A DNA stretch of 64,000 nt from Actinomortierella ambigua (lineage: Eukaryota > Mortierellomycota > Mortierellomycetes > Mortierellales > Mortierellaceae). The translations under genes were made by a program, and so were the position numbers. Location of the stretch: assembly GCA_016098155.1 (NCBI GenBank), contig JAAAJB010000049.1, positions 33,718 to 97,717 on the forward strand, read 5' to 3'. The number at the start of each line of letters is the position of its first letter. Position 1 is the stretch's first letter. Positions 44,270-56,753 of the stretch are shown one piece after another. Below the pieces are notes generated by a model that saw only the letters and a program-made list of their open reading frames with translations, ran no database searches and was not told the origin of the DNA.

Positions 44270-44275
44270 ACGCGT
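44270..44275. promoter_or_regulatory. Second MCB element candidate upstream of RNR1
   Basis: A second ACGCGT occurs 42 bases after the first. Paired MCBs are the usual arrangement at MBF targets, and RNR1 is a classic one. Confidence 0.4.
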
Positions 44276-44704
44276 TCCACGGATCTCTGTCGTCCAGTGA
44301 GAGAGAGGGAGAGAGAGAAGTGGGAGCGGGAGACAAAGACAGTGAGGTGAAGGAGAGGCGAGCGAGAAAAAAAAAACAGAGTACAACTTTCAAGCATACT
44401 CTCCTCCCTTTTTATTTCTCTTCTTTTCTTTTCTTTCTTTTCCTCTTCTTCCTTTCCTTGCCCTTTGCACCCTCTCTCTCTCTCCTCAGTTTTGAGTGTT
44501 TGGCTATTAGACGTACTCCTCTCTCCTCTCTCTCTCGTCTTTTTTCGCGACACCCCAACCCTTTTGTCTCATTCATTCACTTTGTGAGCTCGTTCTCATT
44601 CCTTCCCACTTCGTCGTCCAAAGCCTCTCTTGTTGAAGCGTTTCCTTCTGTGCCATCCCTCCTCTCTCCCTCAAAAAACTCCCAGCACCCCCAAGAAACA
44701 AGTC

Positions 44705-47700
44705 ATGTTTGTTCTTAAGCGAGGTTAGTTGATCTCTGCAGAGAGAACGAGGAGATGACTGGGATGCAAGAAATGGCATGTGCCCTGACCGACTTGCCAC
44801 TTCTCTTTATTGTTTTACATTAGACGGCAGGCGGGAAAAGGTATGCCCCCACCTTCTCTGGGTTATGCATGGCATCTTTCTGCACACATGGTCTCATGCA
44901 CCAAGAGGTACCTTTGCACGTATACTCATGCTATTGGCATCATTGCAATCTCATCCTCATGTCTTGTTGCTAGGTCCACTTTGACAAGATCACCTCGCGT
45001 ATTTCCAAGTTGTGTTATGGTCTGAACCCTGACTTTGTCGACCCTCCCCGGGTTTCTCAAAAGGTAAAGGCGATGTTTCCTCCTCTCCCTCACAATGACA
45101 CCCACCCCGATGCTATCAGACTTGCTCCACTCTCTTGTTTGATCAATTGTATTATGATCTCGCATCGCACACGTTTTTACACGAATGGCATGCACGGCCC
45201 TGTGTTGCCACTACCCACTTCGTCCCCCCTCTCTCTCTCCTCCTCCCGTCTTTTGTTTGCCAAACAACCTCAAAGTATATCCACTTACACTTTGTGTTCA
45301 ATTGATGATTCATTTTGTTTGGCTGACCGTTACGTACACGAACCATGATAATATAGGTTGTCCAAGGCATGTACCAAGGCATCACTACAGTCGAGCTCGA
45401 CAACCTTGCTGCCGAGACAGCTGCGTACATGACCACTACCCACCCAGACTATGCTACACTCGCTGCGCGTATTGCCGTCTCCAACCTGCACAAGGAGAGT
45501 AAGAAGCTCTTCTCGCAGGTGATGGAAGACCTGTACAACCACATTCACCCCAAACTCAACCGCCATGTCCCCCTCATCTCCGAGGAGACGTACGAAATTG
45601 TCAAAGAGAATGCCGACCGCCTGAACTCGGCCATCATCTACGATCGCGACTACAGCTATACCTTCTTCGCATTCAAGACACTCGAGAAGAGCTACTTGCT
45701 GCGAATCAATGGTAATGTCTAGTCCTTTCCTCCTTTGCCCTTTTAATGTCGTACTCATGACCCCGCTGGAAACTAATGTTTATGGCTACTGTGTTTTTGT
45801 TTTTTATTTTTTATTTTTTTAATCTTGTTTAGACATCGTCGTCGAGCGTCCCCAGCACATGATCATGCGTGTGGCCATCGGTATCCATGGACGCGACGTT
45901 GATGCTGCCATTGAGACGTACAACCTGATGTCGGAAAAGTACTTCACGCATGCGACCCCGACCCTCTTCAATGCCGGTACACCTCGTCCTCAGATGTCGA
46001 GCTGCTTCTTGGTCCAGATGACAGATGACAGCATCGAAGGCATCTACGACACGCTCAAGACTTGTTCCCTGATCTCAAAGAGCGCCGGTGGTGTCGGTGT
46101 GTCCTTCCAAAAGATTCGCGCCTCGGGATCGTACATTGCTGGCACCAACGGCCACTCGAACGGCATTGTGCCCATGCTGCGTGTGTTTAACGACACTGCT
46201 CGATTTGTCAACCAAGGTGGTGGAAAGCGCAATGGCTCCTTCGCCATGTATCTCGAACCCTGGCATGACGATGTCTTTGAGTTTCTGGATCTCCGCAAGA
46301 ACACTGGCCACGAGGAGCTCCGTGCTCGCGATCTCTTCCTGGGACTCTGGATCCCTGACCTGTTTATGCGCCGTATGTTTAGGACACTTGGTCTTGCGCG
46401 AAAAAAAAGAGGGTAAAATGCCACTTTCATTTGATTCGGCCTACTGACCTTTGTTTTTGCAATTATTTCACTGCCTTTGCATTCTAGGCGTCGAGGAGAA
46501 TGGTGACTGGCACTTGCTCTGCCCTGGCGAGTGTCCTGGCCTGGAGGATGTGTATGGCCAGGAGTTTGAGGACCTCTACTTCAAATATGTGAATGCCGGC
46601 AAGGCTCGCCGGACGATCAAGGCGCAGAAGCTGTGGTTTGCAATGGTGGATGCGCAGATTGAGACTGGCATGCCCTACATGCTCTACAAGGATGCGTGCA
46701 ACGCCAAGTCGAACCAAAAGAATTTAGGAACGATCAAGTGCTCCAACTTGTGCACAGAGATTATTGAGTACACTGCGCCAGACGAGGTGGCTGTTTGCAA
46801 CCTGGCCTCCATTGCCCTGCCCAAGTTTGTCAATACTGCGACCAAGACATTTGACTTTAAAGAGCTGCATCGGATCGTCAAGGTCGTAACCAAGAACCTG
46901 AACAAGGTTATTGACCGCAACTACTATCCTGTCCCCCAGGCCGAGAAGAGCAACCTCCGCCATCGCCCGTAAGTCCACATTATGCGAAATGAGTGACGTT
47001 CTAATGAGTTATATATATATATTTTTTTGGTTTGATATTTATCAATTGATTCTTTCTTTCCTTTATTCCTTCCTTTCCACAGTATCGGTCTTGGTGTTCA
47101 GGGTCTTGCCGACGCGTTTATCATGCTCCGCTACCCATTTGACTCACCTCAGGCCCGTCAGCTAAACAAGGATATTTTCGAGACCCTGTACCACGCTGCC
47201 CTCGAGTCGTCCTGCGAAATTGCGGCTATCGATGGACCCTATGAGACATATCAGGGATCGCCTGTCAGCCAGGGCGTTCTGCAATACGACATGTGGAACG
47301 TCAAGCCAAGTGACCGATGGGACTGGGATGATCTCAAGACCAAGATTGCTACGCATGGTATCCGCAACTCGCTGCTAGTTGCCCCCATGCCAACGGCATC
47401 CACGTCGCAGATCCTTGGCAACAACGAGTGCTTTGAGCCATACACGTCCAACATTTATCAGCGACGTGTCATGTCGGGCGAGTTTCAAATTGTCAACCAC
47501 CACCTGCTCAAGGACCTGACAGAACTGGGAGTGTGGAATGAGACGATGAAGAATCAGATCATTGCAGCGAGTGGATCGATCCAAACCCTGCCAGTCAGTG
47601 AAGAACTGAAGCAGCTGTACCGGACCATCTGGGAGATTCCGCAGCGGGCCTTGATTGACATGGCGGCTGACCGAGCAGCGTACATTGACCAATCTCAATC

Positions 47701-48160
47701 GCTCAATGTCTTCCTGTCGGACCCGAACGCGTCCAAGATTACATCGATGCATTTCTATGGATGGAAGAAGGGACTGAAGACTGGTATGTACTATCTGCGA
47801 TCGAGGCCAGCGGTGGATGCCATCAAGTTTACAGTCGATCAACAGGCCTTGGCGGAGAGCCTCAAGACGCAGGCTCTAGTGGCCAAGGCAGTCAAGCAGC
47901 AGCAAAACTACAAACCTGGCAGTGACAGGAAGGACGGCGATCAAAGCCCTGATCTGCTCGAGTCGCCAAAGCTTGACCCAGAAGAGGAGAAGGCTGCCCT
48001 GGATAGACTAATGTGCTCGGTAAGTCCCTTGCTTGTTTGTCTTGTATGCATTTTATGATAACTGGCATGGCATAGTAGTTATTGACTGACCTTTCGCCTT
48101 GTATCTGTGTTTAATTCATAGCTTGAAAACCGTGATGCATGCGTGATGTGCAGCGGTTAA
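44705..48160 (+). CDS. RNR1: Ribonucleoside-diphosphate reductase large subunit
   Basis: It reduces ribonucleoside diphosphates to deoxy forms with the R2 subunit, the limiting step in dNTP supply. Eight exons give 825 residues: 44705-44723, 44824-44840, 44974-45063, 45357-45711, 45833-46372, 46488-46968, 47083-48019, 48122-48160. The first two exons encode only 12 residues (MFVLKRDGRREK), the start of the ATP cone. Active-site residues are present: Cys218 in MSSCFLVQM, the Asn-Leu-Cys-Thr-Glu set near residue 430, and the second redox Cys in [11 protein letters not shown]. The specificity/allosteric segments and [19 protein letters not shown] are canonical. The last exon encodes only [12 protein letters not shown], the C-terminal CxxC that shuttles electrons, so correct splicing of this 39 nt exon is essential for activity. 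Confidence 0.97.
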
Positions 48161-48769
48161 GATTGTTGAATCCCTCCCTCGCCTTTGTCCTCGCCCACTT
48201 TCCTTTTGCTCGATATTCCCACTCTCCCGCAGCCGTCCCACCACCACTTCCTCAGCAAGCACCTGTATTTGTAGTTCTCCCTTTTATATATTATTCTCTC
48301 TTGACGCGAAGCAACTTGAAGTGTAGCATGCCATAAACAAAAGTTCATTAAAGGCGCGTCAAGCTGGTACATTGGGTTGATCCTCCGTTATAGTAATGGG
48401 CATCTGCTCGTTGTTGTGTCGACTTTTATGAGGATTAATGTGCGTCCAGGGGTTCTCCAGACCCCTCTTTCCACAAAAAAAATTGTAGATTCCCATCGGT
48501 AATCCGGTTTTCCTGTCCTCCATCTGGTGGCATGTTCCTTGTCTCTCTTCGCATTGCTCTGCCTCTCCATCTTTTTTGCCCTCTCCATTGACAAGCCGCA
48601 CCTCCCCAATCCTCTCGTATCTATCTGCGGCGTGTTAGTCTATATCGCGCTTCACCCCCTCCGAACAACAGCGTGGTTTCGTTGGGAACCTTGTCGCTGA
48701 GTTTGCGGGCCACCCATCTCTTGTGCACTGGCCAAACAATAACGCGTCACAAGCGCATTCTCCGATGCC
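48161..48769. other. Intergenic region after RNR1
   Basis: No gene is seen. An ACGCGT hexamer lies at 48742-48747, 23 bases before the next start codon. Confidence 0.5.
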
Positions 48770-51700
48770 ATGACTGACACTGGCCGAGAGCATCCACGGA
48801 TACCTGGGCCGTTCCGGTTATCGCTAGACTCTCTTTTTGACGATACCTCGGATGTAGGCTGGAGCGATTGCGAGCCAGCCAAGACTGCAGACGACATCAA
48901 AAACTATCCCCGGACACCATCATCGACAACGCAATGCCGACTGAGGATGACAGGCAGTCTATCGCCAGACGAGCGCGTTAACGACAGTAATCTCGTTTCT
49001 ATGAGACACGCCGAACGAGCTGCACGAGTGATCCGTCGTTTGTCTAGTCCTGCCCTTGTGACACCGAGCTCTCTGACGCCGTGTGTCGACGCAACCAATC
49101 TTCCAAGAAACTCAATATCCAATTGTCAAGAAACAGGTGGACATCGTGACCGACTATTGGTGGCTATGGAGCGTCATTCACCAACCCTCATCCTGCGTGA
49201 CCAGAACTCGTACCAATCTTCAACAGCCTTTCGTTCGCCAGCGTCCAAGTACCCGTATTCCGCGAGGGCGAAGCCTGCCGGTGCCGGCACACATCGGTCG
49301 AGCGAGTGGAAAAATGCCCACAACCGCTATTGCTCCGAATCGCTGGTATCCGAAGCAGCAGTTTTAAAACCACGCCCAGCGTCATTAAGGCCAGCAAAAG
49401 GCGACACCCAACATTGCGCCTCAGAACCTCCTCCAAGAATGAAGACTACCTTGCTTGCGACACCCAAAGGGCGAGCTGTGACTGCGATCAACCAGCGAGG
49501 CGTGTGTGGTGTCCTGACCGAGTTTTTCAACCGCTTCGAGCAGCAATGGAAGAGCGAGCGTCTGAGTTTGATTACCAACGTGCTGACAACTGAGGACCAA
49601 GTCCGTTTGCTTTGCCAATGCTCGACAATGCTCATGGGTCATATCCCGGTCATCAAGGACTTTGTCCAGCAAAAATGTGAGCCTGTTGTCCACGATCTCT
49701 CGTGCAGTATTACACCCAGGTATGATTCGTTGTCGGTTATCTAGCAAGCCCTCTTCTTATATCCCTTCTGTTAAAGCGTCAGGGCAGACATTCTTACTAT
49801 CTAGTCTAAATATTCTGGTTTGTTTGCAAACAGTCTGAGCAGCGTGATCACACACCTCGACTGCGCTCAAAAGTCGCGCTCCTTGAACTGTCTCACGATC
49901 CTCAAGGAGATCACCACCTTTCTCGCCGATACCAACGCGCTAGTGATGGATGTACCGCTGAACCTCGTAAATCACATGCTCAATGACGAATACAGCGTCC
50001 AACTGCTGTACCTGCAGTCGCAAGGCTCCTCCTCCTCCTCCTCCACCACCGCCACCTCCTCGACTTGCTTCACGTCTGAGAATGATGACAACAACGACGA
50101 CAACGACAGTGACCATGACAACGGGTCCACTGCCCATAGTGGCTTGGGTGAGGTCGTGCACCCTTCGATCGTGTCCATCGCCAAACTCTGCGAATTGTGG
50201 GGCGAGGCACTCGAGTACTCTCGGTCGATGGTGGCGCCTTTTGGCCTACAGGCGGAGGACTACCTCGCCATGGCCAATGTGCTCGCACGGTTGCGCGATC
50301 GATGGGAAATAGAGGGCGGGATGCTAGACTTTTCATCCACTCAAAGCGGTGGCCGTAATCGTAACGGTCGTGGTACCGGGAATGGCGCTGGTGCTGGTAA
50401 TGGCAGCAGCGGCAGCAGCAGCAGCAGCAGCATCGGCCGCCGTGGTGAGGATGATGGGGACGACGAAGAGACGGCGGTGGACCGCATCCTGAGGATACTG
50501 AATAAGCGTGCAAGGGAGTGCAAGATCGCCCTGTACAGGAAACAGATCGAGCGAGAGCAGGAGCAGGAGAGCGTGACACAAATGCAACAGCAACAGCAAC
50601 AGCAACCGCAGCAGCAAATGGGACGGAAGCGGCACCCACAGGAGGCACTGCGTCTTCAGGCTCTGGCACGAAAGTATCATCTACAGCATCAACAGTTGCA
50701 GGGCGACCAGCTGCAGGATCTTCGACCTTCCTGGGCTCTCAACAGTTCGTTGCCTCGTCAACGCCATTCCATTTCGCATCATTCACCCTCCAATGTAGGT
50801 ACCAACGCTGCTGCTGCTGCCACTGCTGCTAATACTGTTTGCGAGGACGCCGTATCCAACGGCGAGGCCGAGAGAGAGGATGCTGATGACGCAGGAGGTG
50901 ACGCAGATGAGAACCTATTGGATCATAGCAATAGGGAGGCAATCGCCATCAAGATGGAGGAGGGGAGTGTGCCAACCTTGGCCTCGACAGCTTTGAGTAC
51001 GATGGACGACTCGCTCTCCCTCACCAAAATTAAAAGCGAACTGGCACCACCATCGGTCAACGAGGCAGGCATCGGTATTGGCATCAACAACGAGGATAGT
51101 AACGATGACGACGCCGCTGAGTGGGAACAGGGAACAGAACCACCGCCCCATGCTAACGACGACTACAATGAGCCGATCGAACATTGTACTACCACATCCA
51201 ACGCACCGTCACCGCCTCGAATTTCGGATATTTCAGAAGGCACCGTGGCGGCGCATTCGGCTGAGGATCAAATCAGTGGCGAGGACAGGGAGAGAGAGGA
51301 CGACGACGGTGACAGCGGCGAGGAGGAGGAAGCCGACCATGCTATCCTTCCTGTCTCCAGCATCGGCTCTGCGCTGAAACGGCGACGCGAGCCGTCGGAG
51401 GAGGAGAACGGAATGTTTGCCGAGGAAGAAGAGGAGGAAGAAGTCGAATTATCTTCTGTTCGGCTAGTCAGTGGAGGTGGCGCTCCACCCATGGATGGCC
51501 GAGGCATGGCGGTCGATCCCGGTTACAGGCATACCGACAATACCCACCATTATCCAAAAGAGCTTGACGCTGCTTTGTCGCCATCGACTACTCTGGTGGG
51601 ATCAAATACCTCCACCAACATGGGGCCAAGCCAATGCCCCGACGATGAAGCGACGAAAGGGGCCACGGGAATGTCCATGCTGATAGTGTCGAAGGGAATC

Positions 51701-52630
51701 ACGGGGATATCCATGCTGGAAGAACCACGGATCCTACGGTCGTCAGTATTGCTACGTTCGTTGACGAAGGCGATCACCTTCAGCAGCCCGCCATTGGATA
51801 CATTACCTCATCCGACACCGCCGGCAAGGACGGCGTCCAAGAAGAGAAGACTGCAGAGCGAAACCGACGATGACCATAGGGACGAGATAGCCCTAGGGCT
51901 GGCAGAGCAGAGCTCGATAATATTCAATAGCATTCATGATCAGCCCGCAGGTGGTAGATCTGCTGAGACCCCCTCCGTCTCGGCTCCAATTCAAGAGGAT
52001 ATAGAGGAGTGTCCAGATGAGAAAGGCGTAGAGACGGCGACTACCACCACCACAATAGCAACAACAACAACGGCAACGACGACCGCAGAGGCACTGGCCC
52101 CAATAGCGGCGCAAGCAACACACGAGGAGGCCCAAGAGCGGTCTGTTGAACCAGTGTCGCCCGATGCACCAAGCGAGGAACCTCCCCAGGATGCGGCGGC
52201 GTCAACGGCGATATCAACACCGACAGTATCAGCACCAACAGTGACAATGGCAATAGAGCAAGAAGAGCAACCTCCACAACAGGACGCGCCGCCGAGATTG
52301 ATTGAGGGCTCTGTGATGTCTAGGAGCGCATTACAGAGAAAGCTGGCATTACGAAGGCACCTGAACAAGCTTTTGACGGACCAAGAGAAGAATTTCAGCG
52401 TGCCTCGGTATCTCCCACGCCACCAACGGGCCTGCAAGATGATGGAAAAGAAGAAGATGGAGCCTTTGATGGACAAGTCCAAGGAGAGGGGGGTTTTGCT
52501 GGTGAAGAAGAGTGCCAGGGTTTCGCGTCCCCCGTGTCCTCCGTGTCCTCAAAGACGAAAATCACAGCGGTCGCGAAAGACGACGACGACGACGACGCGT
52601 GTGGGCCGACAGGTAAAGAAGAGCGCATAG
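48770..52630 (+). CDS. Unknown large protein with helical core, poly-Gln and basic C-terminus
   Basis: Exons 48770-49719 and 49834-52630 give 1248 residues. I recognise no domain. The N-terminal 200 residues are Ser/Arg-rich. A likely folded all-helical block spans about residues 240-360 across the intron (GVCGVLTEFFNRFEQQWKSE, then LNCLTILKEITTFLADTNAL) and continues after a Ser/Asp-rich insert (VHPSIVSIAKLCELWGEALE). A Gln-rich segment at about 50575-50620, long acidic Glu/Asp stretches and Ala/Thr repeats follow. The last 110 residues (from RSALQRKLALRRHLNKLL) are basic and end in a Lys/Arg/Thr-rich tail that could bind nucleic acid or act as a nuclear signal. Serine patches and acidic tracts suggest a nuclear scaffold, but this is inference. 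The intron is canonical and in phase. Confidence 0.75.
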
Positions 52631-53101
52631 GTTCAGGCTCAGGTTGCTGAGGCAGAGAGGCGCGCTACAGGATTGGCTAAGACTCTTACATCTGGCACCA
52701 CTTTCACCCTGGTCATGACCAAGTCCAGACAAGAGCAGCAGCTACACCCTTTACACGCAAAAGACGAAGACCCCCTAAGAAAGCGTAGAGTTCACTTCCT
52801 TTAGGGCGATGATATTTCAGGAGTTGAGGGTGGTCGTTTTTTTTTATTGAAACCAGGAAGTAATATACAATGATGCGTAGGTGATGTGTTTTTGGGGGAG
52901 GGGTAAGAGCGGGCAAGGGCAAGTTGTGCACCTTTTTTTTTTTCAGCTTACTCAGCTCTAAATTAAGCCAAATGGTGGGGGAGCGAGGGGGAAGAGAATC
53001 TAGTGATGTGTACAGAATGCAGTGACAGGAAAGGTTGGCGGGCAGGATAGAGGGAATAGGTAAAGGGCTGTCCGACAGAAAGATGGAGCTTTGTTCCTGT
53101 T
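52631..53101. other. Convergent 3' region
   Basis: It lies between the ends of the unknown gene and ISA1. T-runs near 52839 and 52933 are present. No coding sequence is seen. Confidence 0.6.
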
Positions 53102-54227
53102 TTATGTCATAAAGCTCATACCACAACCGCACGACTCCTTGACGTTGGGGTTGTGGAAGACGAATTGTGCGGAGAGCTTGTCCTCGACCCAGTCCATCTC
53201 TGATCCCAGTACCGATAGCAGTGCCTTGTTGTCGACGAGTACCGTGACGCCTAATAATACATTATGAACCAAACGGAGGACAAGAGTTGTGAGAAACAAG
53301 ACAGAGAAAGAGAGATAGATAGAGAGAGAGAGGGATAGAAAAAGAAGAGACCAAGTCCATTTGGGCGTGGCGTGACATAGGGTCTCCAGATCAGAAATTA
53401 ACTGGTGAGGGAGGGGAGGGGGTGGCATGATCCCGTTGTAGATCAGCAAACGACGTCCAACGGGTAAAATAACTTTCCCAATGTAGATACAGGTCATGCT
53501 AGAGCACACAGGGGGAGGGAGATGGGGATGCGGTTGCTTTCGTTGTGGGTCCACCTTACCATCCTGCTTGACTTCCTCGTCAAACTTCTCCTTCTTTGTG
53601 GTATATTCGAGATTGTATTGTTGTCCTGAGCATCCCTTGGTGCGAATGCCGACCCGAACAACCTTGGGGTCGGGTCCCTCTGTCAAAGTCCGCAGCCGGG
53701 TCACTGCTGCTGGTGTCTATTCCAGGAGAAGAAGGTGTAGAATAGGCAGGGTTAGTAAGAGCGCGCATGAATCACGATGGCTGAATTGAGTAGGACACGG
53801 GGAAGCAGGAAGGGAGAGTAGAGGGAGGAACAGATCGTATGAATATGTATCCCTGACTTTCCCGCGTTTTCATATCCCTAAACATTCCTGCTGCTGCTTC
53901 TGTTATTCAACCTCTGGGCATTGTCTGTGTCCACAGGGCAAATTGAGCGTTGCACCGACATTGTTGAGATGCAACCCAGCAAAGACCAAGCTGGCTCCAT
54001 TTGTATCCTTCATGCCCTACTGTCATTCTTTCATTGGGTGTTCGGAGACGCTTGCGCAGAACGCATGACTAAAACGTAAAAGAAGGTTGGGGATGATGTG
54101 GCGGAAAGGGAAGGAGGGAGGAGAAAGTTGGGATGGAGACATCACGTACGAGAGTAAGGACCGCCTTCCTTACGCGGGGCACCTTTGGTACCATATTCTT
54201 GACGACTCTTGCTGATAACGCCGACAT
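53102..54227 (-). CDS. ISA1: Mitochondrial A-type iron-sulfur carrier Isa1/IscA
   Basis: Isa1 works with Isa2 and Iba57 to mature mitochondrial [4Fe-4S] proteins such as aconitase and lipoate synthase. Exons 54227-54150, 53716-53560 and 53250-53102 give 127 residues. The start exon (MSALSARVVKNMVPKVPRVR, then KAVLTL) joins TPAAVTRLRTLTEG, the family's entry helix. The three cluster-binding Cys are present: Cys55 in KGCSG and Cys119 and Cys121 in the C-terminal ESCGCGMSF. The first 20 residues are basic and free of acids, a short mitochondrial presequence. Intron 1 (433 nt) is longer than intron 2 (309 nt). It is shorter than yeast Isa1, which has a longer presequence, but close to human ISCA1 (129 residues). 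Confidence 0.93.
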
Positions 54228-56753
54228 TGTAGTGATATGTTATGTATGCTGAGTGTGTGTATGAGGTTGGTGGGAAGGTGGGGTGTGAGTGCGAGAGAAA
54301 AGAGGGCTGGGGGAAGAATAAAAAAAAAGCAGGCTGTCCGAAACCAAGCCACCACTGCTCTCTTCTGATTGGCTTGCCTGAATTAGGAAGCACCCGAAAA
54401 CGGTGGACATTGCTGGCCGAAAAAGGACCCAACTGCTCCGAGACCTTCTTTTTTTTTTATTCCCTACTTCGTTCCGGCCCTTGCGGGGTACAAGAGGATC
54501 AAGTCCATGCGGGAGGACCTGAGTGCTCTCATCTTTTTTTGATCAGGACGTACTGTACGCTACAGGAAAAAAAATAGCCCCAAGTGGGAGTACTTCTCCA
54601 CGTAGGCTCCACTTTGAGTACTGTTAATCCATGCATTCCTTCGGCTCCCTGTTCTGAGAATAGAACATCTCACTGACCCGCCTCCCGAACACCTGCCCTC
54701 TCCCGTAGCACTGGGTGCCTTGGAGAAACAGCCAGAGTCTCTGCATCGAGCACCAATGGTACATGTCTGGCATATGCAACCTAAGATTGTTGATCGCAGA
54801 ATTCTGGCAAACAGACATGATGTGCAGTCTCTCGCAAATCGAATCGCTGACTGTCGGCTTTGAATCAAATATTGCCATTGTCTGACTACGCGACGTGAAA
54901 AGGGGTGTGAGGTTTCGGTATAGGAACAATGGGAGGGTACATAAGACCTTTACTCTGAGGGCCCGTGACCACTAATCGAGCTCAGCTACCTACCGTGAGC
55001 AAGCAAAAGGAACAACAGTTAGGCGGATTTTGCATGGAATTACTTCATCGAGGACCGACCTCGAAGGTAAAATCGATTAGTGCGATCGCTGCTCAGGAAC
55101 CAAAACAGAGTGCAGTCCACCTCTGCAAATCAGAGAGTCGCAACCACCACTCTCTTCCTATACACCATACTCTAGCTCTCCAACATGGCCTATTCTGACC
55201 TCCAATCGGCTATGTGGACCTGCATCCACTTTCGGTGTGGTCGATCGTGTGACCGGCACCATAGCCTAATTATAACAGGGTGGTCGTTGTGGTCACCCTG
55301 TCCAAGGGGGCGACCATTAAGCGAGAGAGGCGCTGAGTGGTGAAGAGATCCTTCATGCGCATACAAGAACAAAAAAAATCCAGGGAGCATTAGAATGTTG
55401 ACAGTACTTGCAGCCTTGTCTCCTGGCTTTTGCCGAAACTACAATCAACAAGGGTGCTGTGGTTGCTTGCCCTTGGATTCCGTCCAGCATATCCTCATTC
55501 TCTATCGAATCGCATTTTTTGGTTAGCATTCTGGCACAACGCCTGCTGCTTAAACAAATGGCTGGTGAAGGGAAAGGATCATACACTAGATCAACGGTGG
55601 GGCTCAGCTTCTCATATATGGCAGAGAAAAGTGAGAGGTTGAGTCATTAGGGGACTATGTAGCATAAGGTCCTCCCTTCGATTGTGAGGGACGTATGGAT
55701 AGAAGATATAAACTTTTGTCTTTTTTTACGACAGATGTATCAGTGTCAATTGAAAGAGGAAATGAATCGACCGTTCTCACAAAATATACACAAAGGGGAA
55801 CGAAGAAAGAGCTGATCAGACACCATTTGTCACTGCTTCCTTCCTTTGAGAGCATCGACAGATACTTTCGAGCCCCGAGATCCCTCACTGTTTCATGCGT
55901 GAGCGAAAACCCACGCGTTCAATGGAGTGGTGGGACTACAGCCTCTCCGATGAACTAAGGAGCTATGAAGCAGCGACAGACTGAGAGCTTGCTGGAGCTA
56001 TTCACATGAAACTCTGGCCCAGAACCCAGATACACTTGAAAAAAAAAAATACACACCATACACTGAGCCTGTCGGATCTATAGTTTATTCGAAAGAACGA
56101 CCACCAGGGAGTCGCCGAAGATAGTCATGCTCGAGTCTGCTTGGATAACCCAAAGTCGGCTTCGCAGGTCAGGCCAGATCCCGACTGATCCAAAGAGAGA
56201 AGGAAGCGGCCAACTCTGAATGGCAACCATTGACATAAGCCTTCCTTTCGCAAGCTGTCCATAGGCAGGTCTTCTCCATCGCGTTGCTGGACACATGGTC
56301 TTGCTTGCATAAAAGTGCTCATACTGCTGCTTCGTTGATACCGAAGCTCGGTGTCTTTTGTAAGTAATATATGAGGGACGTGACGATTCTTGTTTGTCCC
56401 CAACACCATCCTGGCAAATGGTGCAACCACACCCCAGCACAAATATTTAAGACGCCTCCTGTACCTTCTGCAACTGCACTCCCATTTTTTTTGTACACCA
56501 TCCTTCAAACCCTTTCTCTCTCTCCACTCTCCTTTTTTTTTCTTTCTGTCTAGATCTGGTAGCTCAGGCTTCACAGACTTGCCTTCATTACTATTTGTAG
56601 TTCCTATATCTTTTTCACCCGGGGAGCATCAACACAAGAGCGACACAGTCTCTCGATCGTCGTGCTCTTTCTGTTAATTCCACCTTTGCATCTTCCACTG
56701 GCTACCCTCATATACATTTGCATCTACCCAGTGGTGCTAATACAGAGACCTAC
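54228..56753. other. Divergent region of 2.5 kb, no gene seen
   Basis: It lies between ISA1 and chitin deacetylase 2. I found no domain, no exon chain and no long open frame; the few 100-150 codon frames look random in composition. CT-rich sequence from 56505 and TATTTAA near 56443 suggest the promoter of deacetylase 2 at its right end. Confidence 0.4.

Larger units (their letters stand above)
44104..44704. other. RNR1 upstream region
   Basis: This holds the 3' end of chitin deacetylase 1 and the RNR1 promoter. The RNR1 side is strongly CT-rich up to the start codon. Two ACGCGT motifs lie within it. Confidence 0.5.
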
